Shown one piece after another: positions 52,355-61,528 of a DNA stretch of 64,000 nucleotides (its first letter is position 1; each line of letters starts with the position of its first letter). The translations under genes and the position numbers were made by a program. Under the pieces are notes generated by a model. It did no database searches and was not told the DNA's origin. It saw only the letters and a program-made list of their open reading frames with translations. Source of the stretch: Glaesserella sp041817755 (GTDB lineage Bacteria > Pseudomonadota > Gammaproteobacteria > Enterobacterales > Pasteurellaceae); NCBI RefSeq assembly GCF_041817755.1, contig NZ_JBGYBX010000056.1, positions 1-64,000 on the forward strand, in the 5' to 3' direction.

Positions 52355-53008
52355 TTAATTTATTGCAGTAAGCCCCGGAAATAAATTACTTAACCCGGCG
52401 ACAATAATTTCAATCCCTAATGCCATCAAAATCAATCCCATGATACGGGTCACGACATTAGAGCCGGTTTTGCCTAATTTTTTCACCAACGGCGCAGAAA
52501 AACGGAATAACACATAACAAATCGTGGCAAATAAAATAATCGCGAGACTAAATCCGATATAATCTACCCAAGAATGATAACGGGTTCCCCACACAATCGT
52601 CGAACCTATTGCCCCTGGTCCCGCCATAATCGGCATCGCCAACGGTACAACACCGATATTTTCATATTCGGTGACATCCTCATTTTTCTCTTCTTTATTC
52701 TGTTTATGTTCACCAAGTTTACCGCTAATCATCGTCATTGCGATACTGACGATCAAAATTCCTCCCGCAACGCGAAACGAATTTAAGGAAATACTGAACG
52801 CATCCAAAATCACTTTGCCGAAATACAGACTGACCAGCAAAATAATGCCGACGGATACAGAAGTGATCAAATTCGTACGGTTACGATCCGCCTCATATTG
52901 ATGGGCGGTCATACTAAAGAAAATCGGCAACGTGCCGAACGGGTTAACAATCGCAAAAAGACCGATAAAAAACTGCAAATAGATTGCAAAATTAATTACT
53001 TTTTCCAC
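52355..53008 (-). CDS. MarC/YhgN family inner-membrane protein
   Basis: A 217-aa integral membrane protein of the MarC (UPF0056) family, six predicted helices, transport function uncertain. The first helix has the family motif IVNPFGTLPIF, and the second half contains VVPLAMPIMAGPGAIGSTIV, the conserved PxxxGPG block. The start could be TTG at 53020 or GTG at 53008; I chose GTG with GAG upstream. The loop between helices (KQNKEEKNEDVTEYEN) is charged and longer than usual. Confidence 0.85.
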   Translation of the reverse strand: MEKVINFAIYLQFFIGLFAIVNPFGTLPIFFSMTAHQYEADRNRTNLITSVSVGIILLVSLYFGKVILDAFSISLNSFRVAGGILIVSIAMTMISGKLGEHKQNKEEKNEDVTEYENIGVVPLAMPIMAGPGAIGSTIVWGTRYHSWVDYIGFSLAIILFATICYVLFRFSAPLVKKLGKTGSNVVTRIMGLILMALGIEIIVAGLSNLFPGLTAIN

Positions 53009-53141
53009 AAGGTAGCTCAAAAAATATCGCTAAAATTTATGACGTATTATACTTGGGAATATCACAAAAGGCTTGCAAAAATTTACAACGGAGCCGGTTA
53101 AATGGATCTATAATATCTTTTTAACCACCCAATAAGATACT

Positions 53142-53837
53142 ATGCGTTTAGACAAATTTATTGCCGAAAATACCGGACTGACCCGCTCTCAAGCAGGTAA
53201 GGCATTACGCGCCGGACAAGTGACTGTCAACGGCATCGTTGAGAAAAACAGTGCGTTAAAAATCAGCGCTCAAGACGAGGTTTGCTTTGACGGCGAACCG
53301 CTCACTTGGACGGAAGCCGGGCAATATTTCATGCTCTACAAACCACAACACTGCGTTTGTTCTCATGATGAAGGCGATTACCCTACCGTTTTCCGCTTTT
53401 TTGATCCTCCGCTCAACAGCAAACTGCATTGTGCCGGACGTTTGGATGCGGATACCACGGGATTAGTCCTGTTGACCGATGACGGACAATGGTCGCACCG
53501 TATTACCTCTCCAAAGCATCACTGTGAAAAAACCTATCTAGTGACTCTTGCCGATCCCGTTGAAGATTTTTATACCGATAAACTGGCTGAAGGCATTTTA
53601 TTGCGCGGCGAAAAGACCCCGACCAAACCGGCGAAGTTGGAAATATTAGATGATTACAATGTCAACCTTACCATCAGCGAAGGACGTTATCATCAAGTCA
53701 AACGAATGTTCGCCGCACTCGGCAATAAGGTAGAAGCCCTACATCGTTGGCGTATCGGTAATGTTATCCTTGATGAAACACTGGAAGAAGGCGAATTCAG
53801 AATGTTAACCCCGGAAGAAATAGCGAGTTTTAAATGA
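53142..53837 (+). CDS. rsuA: 16S rRNA pseudouridine(516) synthase
   Basis: A 231-aa RsuA-family enzyme that modifies U516 in 16S rRNA. The S4 domain is at residues 1-60 (MRLDKFIAENTGLTRSQAGK), followed by the catalytic GRLDADTTGL with the nucleophilic aspartate and KTYLVTLA. The C-terminal MFAALGNKVEALHRWRIG is the family tail. It overlaps the next gene by 4 nt (ATGA), so the two are coupled. Confidence 0.94.
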   Translation: MRLDKFIAENTGLTRSQAGKALRAGQVTVNGIVEKNSALKISAQDEVCFDGEPLTWTEAGQYFMLYKPQHCVCSHDEGDYPTVFRFFDPPLNSKLHCAGRLDADTTGLVLLTDDGQWSHRITSPKHHCEKTYLVTLADPVEDFYTDKLAEGILLRGEKTPTKPAKLEILDDYNVNLTISEGRYHQVKRMFAALGNKVEALHRWRIGNVILDETLEEGEFRMLTPEEIASFK

Positions 53838-55051
53838 ATCCATCCACTAGACCCAACGGCTTTTTTATTATTATTTTAGGGCTGCTTTCCATGCTTCCGC
53901 CTTTGGCAATCGATATGTATCTGCCGTCATTTCTCGATATTGCGAAAGATCTGAGCGTTTCTCAGGAAAAGGTTCAAACAACCCTTGCCATTTTCACTTT
54001 CGGCTTCGCCATTGGTCAGCTCTTTTGGGGACCGATTGCAGACAGCTTCGGACGCAAGCCGATCATTTTACTCGGATTGAGCGGCGGGGCAGTCGCCTCC
54101 TTTTTTCTGACCCAAGTCATTACGATTGAAAACTTCTACCTTTGGCGCTTGGTACAAGGCTTATTCGGTGCGGCTCCCGCCGTCGTACTCGGCGCATTGG
54201 TCAGAGATTTATTCGAACGCAATCAATTTGCCCGCATGATGTCCACCATTATGATCATCACCATGGTTGCACCGCTGCTTGCACCGATTGCCGGCGGATA
54301 TATTGCCAAATGGTTCCACTGGCACACCATTTTCCATCTGCTCATGATCATGGGGATCCTGTGCGTCATCTTGGTCAGTATCCGTATCCCCGAAACCTTA
54401 AAGCCTGAAAACCGCCTACCGCTAAATTTCGGTAAAGTCCTCAACAGCTTTACGCAACTGATTTCACATAAAGCCACCCTCGGCTACGTATTAGTCGGCG
54501 GACTTTCTTTTGCGGGCATGTTTAGTTTTTTAACGTCAGGTTCGTTGGTTTACATCGGATTGTACGGTGTATCCTCAGAGCATTTCGGCTATTTTTTCAT
54601 GCTGAACATTATTGTGATGACGATCATGACCTTCGTCAACGGGCGCTTAGTCATGAAGATCGGCTCTGAAAATATGTTACGTATCGGTTTGAGCTTACAA
54701 CTACTCGCCGGCATTTGGTTAGCGGTATCCGCCATCTTTCAACTCGGTTTATGGAGTATGGCGCTCGGCGTTGCCCTTTTCGTTGGCATGGGACCGACCG
54801 TGGGCAGTAATGCATCGGCAGCTATTTTGGATCGTTACCCGCAAATGGCGGGGACGGCAAATGCCGTTGCCGGAACGGCACGATTCGGTATCGGTTCGAT
54901 TATCGGCGCAGGCTTATCCCATATCCCGTTAGCAACGGAACGCCCGATGTTGTTTACGATGGCGCTATGTTCTATCGGCTCCGTCGCCTGCTATTACTTT
55001 TTGTCTTATCACCGTCAGGAACCTGAAACTGAGGAAATCCCTCAGAAATAA
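53834..55051 (+). CDS. bcr: Bcr/CflA-type drug efflux transporter
   Basis: A 405-aa major-facilitator exporter with twelve predicted helices. The Bcr/CflA subfamily pattern is LPPLAIDMYLPSFLDIAKDL at the first helix, then GQLFWGPIADSFGRKPIILLG as motif A and APIAGGYIAKWFHWHTIFHL as motif C. Members export bicyclomycin, chloramphenicol or sulfonamides; the substrate here is not known. Its start overlaps the rsuA stop. The pair rsuA-bcr is common in gammaproteobacteria. Confidence 0.92.
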   Translation: MNPSTRPNGFFIIILGLLSMLPPLAIDMYLPSFLDIAKDLSVSQEKVQTTLAIFTFGFAIGQLFWGPIADSFGRKPIILLGLSGGAVASFFLTQVITIENFYLWRLVQGLFGAAPAVVLGALVRDLFERNQFARMMSTIMIITMVAPLLAPIAGGYIAKWFHWHTIFHLLMIMGILCVILVSIRIPETLKPENRLPLNFGKVLNSFTQLISHKATLGYVLVGGLSFAGMFSFLTSGSLVYIGLYGVSSEHFGYFFMLNIIVMTIMTFVNGRLVMKIGSENMLRIGLSLQLLAGIWLAVSAIFQLGLWSMALGVALFVGMGPTVGSNASAAILDRYPQMAGTANAVAGTARFGIGSIIGAGLSHIPLATERPMLFTMALCSIGSVACYYFLSYHRQEPETEEIPQK

Positions 55052-55220
55052 AAACTTGACCGATCCGCACCTGTAAAATGAAATAAATTCAGCATTTTAT
55101 ACTTTATACCGTTAAATTTAGGTAATTTTTTACTGATTTATCAGCATAAAAACACGGAATCGGCACAAAAATAGCATTTTACTTTCATTTTAAGAGCAGT
55201 TATATTCCTTTGTCAGTGAT

Positions 55221-55266
55221 ACAAGCGGTGGGATTTGCAAATTATTTTACGGATCTCACCGCTTGT
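55221..55266. repeat. Inverted uptake-signal pair upstream of leuC
   Basis: ACAAGCGGTG at 55221-55230 faces CACCGCTTGT at 55257-55266, with TTTGCAAA-like sequence between. The hairpin lies 35 bp before leuC. If it forms in the leader it may act as a terminator of the bcr transcript or affect leuC. The rest of the 249-bp gap is AT-rich without a visible leader peptide. Confidence 0.6.
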
Positions 55267-55300
55267 TGATTCAGATTTATCTTTAGAGTTGGAAACCATT

Positions 55301-56710
55301 ATGAAAAAAACCCTATACGAAAAATTATTTGATGCCCATGTGGTGCATGAAGAAGCCGGCGAAACCCCGATTCTTTATATTAACCGCCACCTGATTCATG
55401 AAGTGACCAGTCCTCAAGCTTTTGACGGCTTGCGTGTCGCCAATCGCCAAGTCCGCCAAGTTGAAAAAACATTCGGCACAATGGATCACAGCATTTCCAC
55501 TCAAGTACGTGATGTCAGTAAACTGGAAGGTCAAGCCAAAATCCAAGTATTGGAACTGGAAAAAAACTGTCAATCCACCGGTATTTCCTTATTTGACATG
55601 AATACCAAAGAACAAGGCATCGTGCATGTGATGGGACCGGAACAGGGACTCACTTTGCCGGGCATGACAATTGTTTGCGGCGACTCGCACACTGCAACGC
55701 ATGGGGCGTTTGGTGCATTGGCGTTCGGTATCGGCACCTCCGAAGTGGAACACGTCCTTGCGACCCAAACCTTAAAACAGGCTCGGGCAAAAAATATGAA
55801 AATCGAAGTCCGTGGTAAAGTCGCGCCGGGTATTACCGCAAAAGATATCGTGCTTGCCATTATTGGTAAAACCACCATGGCGGGCGGTACCGGACACGTC
55901 GTAGAGTTCTGCGGCGAAGCCATTCGTGATTTATCGATGGAAGGTCGCATGACCGTGTGTAACATGGCTATCGAATTGGGGGCAAAAGCCGGTTTAATCG
56001 CACCGGATGAAACTACGTTTGCATACTTAAAAGATCGCCCTCATGCACCGAAAGGAAAAGATTGGGACGATGCCGTTGCATATTGGAAAACCTTAAAAAG
56101 CGATGAAGGCGCCGAATTTGATACGGTCGTTACTCTAGACGCAAAAGAAATTTCACCGCAAGTGACTTGGGGAACGAACCCGGGACAGGTGATCGGCATC
56201 GATCAAGTTATTCCGAATCCTGCCGATATGGCGGATCCTGTGCAGCGCGCTTCCGCCGAAAAAGCACTGGCATATATTGGTTTAACACCAAACACGGATT
56301 TCAAAAACGTCCCGGTCGATCAAGTATTCATCGGCTCTTGTACCAATTCCCGTATTGAAGATTTACGCGCCGCCGCTGCCGTGATGAAAGGACGCAAAAA
56401 AGCCGACAACGTAAAACGCGTACTCGTCGTGCCGGGTTCCGGTTTGGTTAAAGAACAAGCGGAAAAAGAAGGTTTGGATAAAATCTTTATTGAAGCCGGG
56501 GCAGAATGGCGTAACCCGGGATGCTCTATGTGCTTAGGCATGAATGACGACCGTCTGGGCGAGTGGGAACGCTGCGCATCAACCAGCAACCGTAATTTTG
56601 AAGGACGTCAAGGGCGTAACGGACGTACCCATTTGGTCAGTCCGGCAATGGCCGCCGCCGCCGCCGTTTTCGGCAAATTTGTTGACATTCGTCATCTAGA
56701 CTTAAATTAA
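55301..56710 (+). CDS. leuC: 3-isopropylmalate dehydratase, large subunit
   Basis: LeuC with LeuD isomerises 2-isopropylmalate to 3-isopropylmalate in leucine synthesis. The 469-aa protein is of the aconitase fold; its 4Fe-4S ligands are in GSCTNSRIEDL and NPGCSMCLG. GMTIVCGDSHTATHGAFGAL is the family hallmark. The start is ATG 55301 (MKKTLYEKLFDAHV), matching E. coli; the open frame from 55235 runs through the uptake-signal hairpin. leuA and leuB, usually upstream, are not in this window. Confidence 0.95.
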   Translation: MKKTLYEKLFDAHVVHEEAGETPILYINRHLIHEVTSPQAFDGLRVANRQVRQVEKTFGTMDHSISTQVRDVSKLEGQAKIQVLELEKNCQSTGISLFDMNTKEQGIVHVMGPEQGLTLPGMTIVCGDSHTATHGAFGALAFGIGTSEVEHVLATQTLKQARAKNMKIEVRGKVAPGITAKDIVLAIIGKTTMAGGTGHVVEFCGEAIRDLSMEGRMTVCNMAIELGAKAGLIAPDETTFAYLKDRPHAPKGKDWDDAVAYWKTLKSDEGAEFDTVVTLDAKEISPQVTWGTNPGQVIGIDQVIPNPADMADPVQRASAEKALAYIGLTPNTDFKNVPVDQVFIGSCTNSRIEDLRAAAAVMKGRKKADNVKRVLVVPGSGLVKEQAEKEGLDKIFIEAGAEWRNPGCSMCLGMNDDRLGEWERCASTSNRNFEGRQGRNGRTHLVSPAMAAAAAVFGKFVDIRHLDLN

Positions 56711-56720
56711 GGAACTCATC

Positions 56721-57323
56721 ATGGCAGGTTTTAAACAACTCTCCGGTTTAGTGGTACCGCTTGATGCGGCAAATGTCGATACCGATGCAATTATTCCGAA
56801 GCAATTTCTCCAAGCGATTACCCGTGTCGGTTTCGGCAAACATTTATTCCATGAATGGCGTTATTTGGATGTTGAAGGAACGCAGCCCAACCCTGAATTT
56901 GTGTTGAATTATCCTCAATATCAAGGTGCCACCATTCTGTTGGCGCGTAAAAATTTAGGTTGCGGCTCCTCCCGTGAACATGCGCCATGGGCATTGGCGG
57001 ACTATGGTTTTAAAGCCATGATCGCCCCGAGTTTCGCCGATATCTTTTACAACAACAGCTTAAACAACCATATGTTGCCGATTCGTCTGAGCGAAGAGGA
57101 AGTGGAAGAAATTTTCCAATGGGTGTGGGCGAATGAAGGCAAACCGATTCACATTGATTTAGAAGCGATGACTGTGACAGTCGGTGAAAAAATCTATCAC
57201 TTCGAGTTGGATGAATTCCGCCGCCACTGCCTGTTAAACGGCTTGGATAATATCGGTTTAACTCTACAATACGAAGACAAAATTGCAGAGTACGAAAGTA
57301 AAATTCCGGCATTTTTACGCTGA
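56721..57323 (+). CDS. leuD: 3-isopropylmalate dehydratase, small subunit
   Basis: LeuD, 200 aa, is the swivelling small subunit that completes the active site of LeuCD. The motifs DTDAIIPKQFLQ and NLGCGSSREHAPWAL, with the substrate-binding serine and arginine, are present. It lies 10 nt after leuC with its own AAGGAAC site and is followed by a terminator. Confidence 0.95.
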   Translation: MAGFKQLSGLVVPLDAANVDTDAIIPKQFLQAITRVGFGKHLFHEWRYLDVEGTQPNPEFVLNYPQYQGATILLARKNLGCGSSREHAPWALADYGFKAMIAPSFADIFYNNSLNNHMLPIRLSEEEVEEIFQWVWANEGKPIHIDLEAMTVTVGEKIYHFELDEFRRHCLLNGLDNIGLTLQYEDKIAEYESKIPAFLR

Positions 57324-57332
57324 TACGAACGA

Positions 57333-57370
57333 AAAACGCATACGGTTTGATCAATCGTATGCGTTTATTT
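57333..57370 (+). terminator. Intrinsic terminator after leuD
   Basis: A perfect 11-bp stem AAACGCATACG/CGTATGCGTTT (57334-57344 with 57356-57366) is followed by ATTTG. An uptake signal follows at about 57388. Confidence 0.85.
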
Positions 57371-57432
57371 GTTATGCAACCAACACACAAGCGGTCAGTT
57401 TCGACCAAACTTTTGCAATTGATCGACAATAA

Positions 57433-57463
57433 AAACCCCAAATGGATTATTCCTTTGGGGTTT
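57433..57463 (-). terminator. Intrinsic terminator after tRNA-Leu
   Basis: The 10-bp stem AAACCCCAAA/TTTGGGGTTT (57433-57442 with 57454-57463) is next to the tRNA 3' end; on the minus strand TTATTG follows. Confidence 0.75.
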
Positions 57464-57472
57464 AATTTAATA

Positions 57473-57559
57473 TGGTGCCAGCGGTCGGACTCGAACCGAC
57501 ACGCTTTTAAGGGCGGCGGATTTTGAATCCGCTGCGTCTACCGATTTCGCCACGCTGGC
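57473..57559 (-). tRNA. tRNA-Leu (anticodon CAA)
   Basis: An 87-nt sequence read on the minus strand starts GCCAGCGTGG and ends CCGCTGGCACCA. The acceptor stem GCCAGCG pairs with CGCTGGC; the anticodon stem GCGGA/TCCGC encloses loop TTCAAAA, giving anticodon CAA for codon UUG. The long variable arm (about 15 nt) is typical of leucine tRNAs. CCA is encoded. It is an isolated gene with its own terminator. Confidence 0.95.
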
Positions 57560-57646
57560 AATCGAATGGCGCAGATTATAGAAATCTGCGCGTTATTATG
57601 CAAGCAAAAATCATCGGATTTCAATTGGTTGCTTTTATTTTCAACA

Positions 57647-58519
57647 CTACGCGGTATAAATGCCGATTAAAATGGAGATAAAGATCCCCATGCCGACATA
57701 GTGGTTATTTAAAAAAGCCTTGAAACAAGCTTTCCGTTCACGTTGTTTGGTGAGTTTGCATTGATAGATAAATAAAACGGCAGTTAGTCCTAATGCAATA
57801 AAGTAAGCGGTCTGATAGTGGCTGATTTTACCGAAAAGAACAAGTAACACCAATGCCGTTGCTTGTAGTAACGCAATGATTTTATTGTCGTACTGTGCAA
57901 ATAGAATGGCGGTGGATTTCACTCCGATGCGTAAATCATCGTCCCTATCAACCATGGCATATTGGGTATCGTAAGCAACCGTCCAAGCAAGGTTGGCAAA
58001 GAAGAGTAACCAACATTCTAAGGGTAAACTTTCGCTGACTGCGCCGTATGCCATTGGAATTGACCAGCCGAACGCCATGCCCAATACGAACTGCGGTAAA
58101 TGAGTATAACGTTTCATAAAAGGGTACACCGTCGCTAACCCCACGGCAATAAAGGATAAGCAAATAGTATAAGTATTCAGTTGTAGAACCAATAAAAACG
58201 CAACGGCAATCAATGCGGCAAATAGTACTTTGGCTTCTTTCTCACTTGCTCTGCCTGTCGCAAGCGGGCGTTGCGAGGTGCGTTTAACGTTGCCATCAAT
58301 ATGCCGATCGGCGTAATCATTAATAACACAACCTGCGGCACGCATCACAATTACGCCGAGGACAAAGACGATCAAGATCGGTAACGGCGGAAAGCCGTTC
58401 GATACCGAAAATAGCGCCCAAAGCGTCGGCCATAGCAATAAAAACGTGCCGATAGGCTTATCCAAGCGCATCAATTGCACGTAAGCCAACCGTTTATCTT
58501 GGGTAAAGTGCTGTTTCAT
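57647..58519 (-). CDS. ubiA: 4-hydroxybenzoate polyprenyltransferase
   Basis: UbiA prenylates 4-hydroxybenzoate, the first membrane step of ubiquinone synthesis. The 290-aa protein has about eight helices and the two Asp-rich motifs NDYADRHIDG and DTQYAMVDRDDD that bind the Mg-diphosphate. The N-terminus (QLMRLDKPIGTFLLLWPTLW) is a family hallmark. It starts 3 nt after glpR. ubiC, often upstream, is absent. Confidence 0.94.
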   Translation of the reverse strand: MKQHFTQDKRLAYVQLMRLDKPIGTFLLLWPTLWALFSVSNGFPPLPILIVFVLGVIVMRAAGCVINDYADRHIDGNVKRTSQRPLATGRASEKEAKVLFAALIAVAFLLVLQLNTYTICLSFIAVGLATVYPFMKRYTHLPQFVLGMAFGWSIPMAYGAVSESLPLECWLLFFANLAWTVAYDTQYAMVDRDDDLRIGVKSTAILFAQYDNKIIALLQATALVLLVLFGKISHYQTAYFIALGLTAVLFIYQCKLTKQRERKACFKAFLNNHYVGMGIFISILIGIYTA

Positions 58520-58522
58520 TCT

Positions 58523-59287
58523 TTATTTTTCGTTACAAATATGCACGGATACATCACTGTGAATAAGGTGATTTTGCAATTCGAGCGGTAGTGGTCTGTC
58601 GGTAAACAGGCAGTTGACCTCCCTGACATCGCCCAAACGCACGATAGCATTGCGGGTAAATTTTGAATGATCGGTAACTAACACTATATTCCGTGCATTG
58701 CGCATTAACGCCCGTTTAACTTGCACTTCGTGGTAGTCGTAATCCATCATTGAACCGTCGGATTCTACCGCGCTAATGCCCAAAATACAGTAATCTAAGC
58801 GAAACTGATTGATGAAATTAACCGTCGCTTCACCGATAATACCACCGTCCGTACGCAAACCGCCGCCGGCAATGGTAATTTGAAAATCTTCTTTCTCTTT
58901 GAGGATATGCGCCGCATTCAAATTATTGGTCACAATGCGCAGGTTTTTGTGAGACAACAAGGCAAACGCCACCGCTTCCGGTGTAGTACCGATGTCGATA
59001 AACAGTGAGGCACCGTTCGGGATCATCTTGGCAACACATTCGCCGATACATTCTTTTTGCTCCGGAAAGAAATATTTTCTTTCCGTATAGTCGCTGTTTT
59101 CCGTACTGGAAGGTGCGCCGGCGCCACCGTGGTGACGGCGGATCAAGTTGTTTTCCGCCAACTCGTTCAGGTCACGGCGAATCGTTTGAGAACTGACGTT
59201 CAATTGAGCGACAAGCTCTTCCGTACTGACATAACCAAGTTGGTTAACTAATTCGATAATTTTATGATGGCGAATGGATTGTTTCAT
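58523..59287 (-). CDS. glpR: Glycerol-3-phosphate regulon repressor
   Basis: GlpR is the DeoR-type repressor of glycerol and glycerol-3-phosphate genes. The 254-aa protein has an N-terminal helix-turn-helix (YVSTEELVAQLNVSSQTIRR) and the DeoR sugar-phosphate domain with NGASLFIDIGTTPEAVA and RIVTNNLNAA. It is close to E. coli GlpR over most of its length. It lies directly upstream of ubiA with only 3 nt between, an odd pairing. A terminator hairpin separates it from purB. Confidence 0.93.
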   Translation of the reverse strand: MKQSIRHHKIIELVNQLGYVSTEELVAQLNVSSQTIRRDLNELAENNLIRRHHGGAGAPSSTENSDYTERKYFFPEQKECIGECVAKMIPNGASLFIDIGTTPEAVAFALLSHKNLRIVTNNLNAAHILKEKEDFQITIAGGGLRTDGGIIGEATVNFINQFRLDYCILGISAVESDGSMMDYDYHEVQVKRALMRNARNIVLVTDHSKFTRNAIVRLGDVREVNCLFTDRPLPLELQNHLIHSDVSVHICNEK

Positions 59288-59325
59288 TTTTATTCTCCCA
59301 ATTCACAATTTGCAAAATGCTTCCT

Positions 59326-59362
59326 AAAAGTGACCGCTTGTATTGAACAAGCGGTCACTTTT
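59326..59362 (-). terminator. Inverted uptake-signal terminator after purB
   Basis: AAAAGTGACCGCTTGT (59326-59341) and its exact reverse complement (59347-59362) form a 16-bp stem with a 5-nt loop, the longest perfect one seen here. It follows the purB stop. Confidence 0.85.
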
Positions 59363-59372
59363 CAGCAGAATT

Positions 59373-60740
59373 TTACAATTTTTCAACCAGCTCTACCGCA
59401 TAGCCGATATAGCTTGCCGGTGTCATTTGTTTGAGGCGATCTTTTTCTGCCTGTGGTAATGCCAAGCCATCGATAAATTGACGCATGGCTTCGCCATCCA
59501 CCCGTTTGCCGCGAGTCAACTCTTTGAGTTTTTCATACGGTTTTTCAATGCCGTAACGGCGCATGACCGTTTGAATCGGTTCAGCCAACACTTCCCAGTT
59601 TTGATCGAGTTCATCACGCAAATGTTGCTCGTTGACTTCCAATTTGCTGATCCCTTTTAAGGTGGATGCATAAGCAATCAATGCATAACCTAAACCAACG
59701 CCTAAATTACGCAACACAGTCGAGTCGGTTAAATCACGTTGCCAGCGGGAAATCGGCAATTTTTGCCCCAAATGGCTCATCACCGCATTGGCTAATCCCA
59801 AGTTACCTTCAGAATTTTCAAAATCAATCGGATTAACTTTGTGTGGCATGGTAGAAGAACCTATTTCCCCTGCAATGGTGCGTTGTTTAAAGTGATTTAA
59901 TGCAATATAGCCCCACATATCACGGTCGAAATCGATCACAATCGTATTAAATCGAGCGACACAATCAAAGTATTCGGCAATGTAATCGTGCGGTTCGATT
60001 TGGGTAGTGTACGGGTTCCACGTCACCCCTAAAGATTCTACAAACTCTTGGCTGAATGTATGCCAGTTAATTTCAGGGTAAGCGGAAAGGTGAGCGTTAT
60101 AGTTGCCTACCGCACCATTGATTTTCGCCAAAATCTCTAAGTTTTCTAATTGGTTATATTGACGTTTTAAACGATACGCCACGTTTGCCATCTCTTTGCC
60201 AATGGTCGTCGGGCTTGCCGGTTGACCGTGCGTGCGGGAAAGTAACGGAATATCTTTGTAGCGGTTTGCCAATTCAACCACTGCGTCAATCACTTTTTTC
60301 CATTCAGGCAATAAGACTTCTTCTCGTGCCGTTTTGAGCATCAAAGCGTGAGAAGTGTTATTGATATCTTCAGAGGTACAGGCAAAATGGATAAATTCAC
60401 TGATTTGAGCTAATTCAGGTAACGTTTCACTTTTCTCTTTCAAAAAATATTCAACCGCTTTTACATCGTGATTAGTGGTACGCTCAATCGTTTTAATCCG
60501 CTCGGCATCTTCAAGGGAGAAATGTTCAATAATGTGATTCAGGTAATCGTTTGCGTCCTTTGACAAAGCTGAAACTTCACGAATTTGCGCGTGAGAAGCC
60601 AGCTTTTGTAGCCAACGGACTTCGACGGTGACTCGGAATTTAAGCAAGCCGAACTCACTGAAAATCGGACGAAGTGCGGCAGCTTTGTCTTGGTAGCGAC
60701 CGTCAATCGGGGACAATGCAGTTAAAGCATTAAGTTGCAT
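59373..60740 (-). CDS. purB: Adenylosuccinate lyase
   Basis: PurB cleaves both SAICAR and adenylosuccinate in purine synthesis. The 455-aa protein matches the E. coli type (456 aa) rather than the shorter Bacillus type. Signature GSSTMPHKVNPIDFENSEGN lies in the third conserved region, and SRTHGQPASPTT in the second. Start ATG 60740 (MQLNALTALSPIDGRY) has GGAGAAAACC in front. hflD lies 13 nt upstream, as in E. coli. Confidence 0.95.
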   Translation of the reverse strand: MQLNALTALSPIDGRYQDKAAALRPIFSEFGLLKFRVTVEVRWLQKLASHAQIREVSALSKDANDYLNHIIEHFSLEDAERIKTIERTTNHDVKAVEYFLKEKSETLPELAQISEFIHFACTSEDINNTSHALMLKTAREEVLLPEWKKVIDAVVELANRYKDIPLLSRTHGQPASPTTIGKEMANVAYRLKRQYNQLENLEILAKINGAVGNYNAHLSAYPEINWHTFSQEFVESLGVTWNPYTTQIEPHDYIAEYFDCVARFNTIVIDFDRDMWGYIALNHFKQRTIAGEIGSSTMPHKVNPIDFENSEGNLGLANAVMSHLGQKLPISRWQRDLTDSTVLRNLGVGLGYALIAYASTLKGISKLEVNEQHLRDELDQNWEVLAEPIQTVMRRYGIEKPYEKLKELTRGKRVDGEAMRQFIDGLALPQAEKDRLKQMTPASYIGYAVELVEKL

Positions 60741-60753
60741 AGGGTTTTCTCCG

Positions 60754-61383
60754 TTAGAGTTGTAAATATAAAGATTGTGTTGCATTCAGAATTTTTTTGC
60801 GGGAAAAGAAAAATTGCCAACGGCTGCCGCCGACTTGTTGCCATAAAATCCCGGCGCGGATTCCAGCCAATAAAGCTGCCCGTACACGGTTTTGAATATC
60901 GGGGCGGGAGAGATAGTCATGTACGCCGAGTACGTGAATACGATAACCCAGCGGGCTGATAATATCGCTGTAAATACTTGCGATGTTGGAAATCATCTGT
61001 TCGTGCAGAATATCGTTGTCATATAACGCCAGTTGGCGTTCAAGTTGTTGCAAGCGTTGAGCCAACTCGGCTTTCGCTTGGGGGGTTTTAGCCAGTTTTT
61101 GACTTAAGGCTAATACGCCAATCCAGTACCGACCGATTTCCGTATCCAGTTTTCCCCTGGCGCCGCCGAACTGCGCCAGTGCGGTTTCAATGCCTTGTTT
61201 CAAATGGGCAAGATCGCCGCCGAACACGGCAAGAGTGGAATCCGGCTGCGTAATAAGTAAGCTTTCTAGGGAATGTTTAAACGCCTCTCGATCGGCAACG
61301 CCTTTATGGGCGAATTGTTGAACAAGGCTTGCGCTTTGGCATATACCTGCCAAGGCAATGGAAATATCTTGATAATCGGTCAT
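60754..61383 (-). CDS. hflD: High-frequency lysogenization protein HflD homolog
   Basis: HflD (YcfC), 209 aa, a membrane-associated helical protein known in E. coli for antagonising phage lambda CII. Motifs IALAGICQSASLVQQFA at the start and GVHDYLSRPDIQNRVRAALL fit the family. The upstream neighbour mnmA, conserved in E. coli, is not present; lon is divergent instead. Its cellular job apart from phage interaction is unclear. Confidence 0.92.
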   Translation of the reverse strand: MTDYQDISIALAGICQSASLVQQFAHKGVADREAFKHSLESLLITQPDSTLAVFGGDLAHLKQGIETALAQFGGARGKLDTEIGRYWIGVLALSQKLAKTPQAKAELAQRLQQLERQLALYDNDILHEQMISNIASIYSDIISPLGYRIHVLGVHDYLSRPDIQNRVRAALLAGIRAGILWQQVGGSRWQFFFSRKKILNATQSLYLQL

Positions 61384-61465
61384 TTTCTAACATTGCTGAC
61401 AAAATTTCGATGGAATATAGCATTTTTTAAGGGGGTTTTGAATGCTTTTATTTTATTGTGATTTT

Positions 61466-61497
61466 CCCCTTGTATTTCCCGATTCTGCCCCCATAAT
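61466..61497 (+). promoter_or_regulatory. Heat-shock (sigma-32) promoter of lon
   Basis: CCCCTTGTA at 61466-61474 and CCCCATAAT at 61489-61497 are separated by 14 bp between the CTTGTA and CCCCAT cores, matching the sigma-32 consensus CTTGAA-N13/15-CCCCAT. Transcription would begin near 61504, 25 bp before the start codon. lon is a heat-shock gene in E. coli too. Confidence 0.8.
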
Positions 61498-61528
61498 TGG
61501 CGCATTGAATTTTAGGAGAAGATATTCC

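Noticed and set aside
55052..55300. Possible leucine leader peptide or riboswitch before leuC
   Set aside because: No leucine-codon run or recognisable riboswitch core is visible; only the uptake-signal hairpin stands out.
12672..59362. Recurrent ACAAGCGGT sequences as a CRISPR array
   Set aside because: Copies are scattered and often inverted, not evenly spaced; they are uptake signals.
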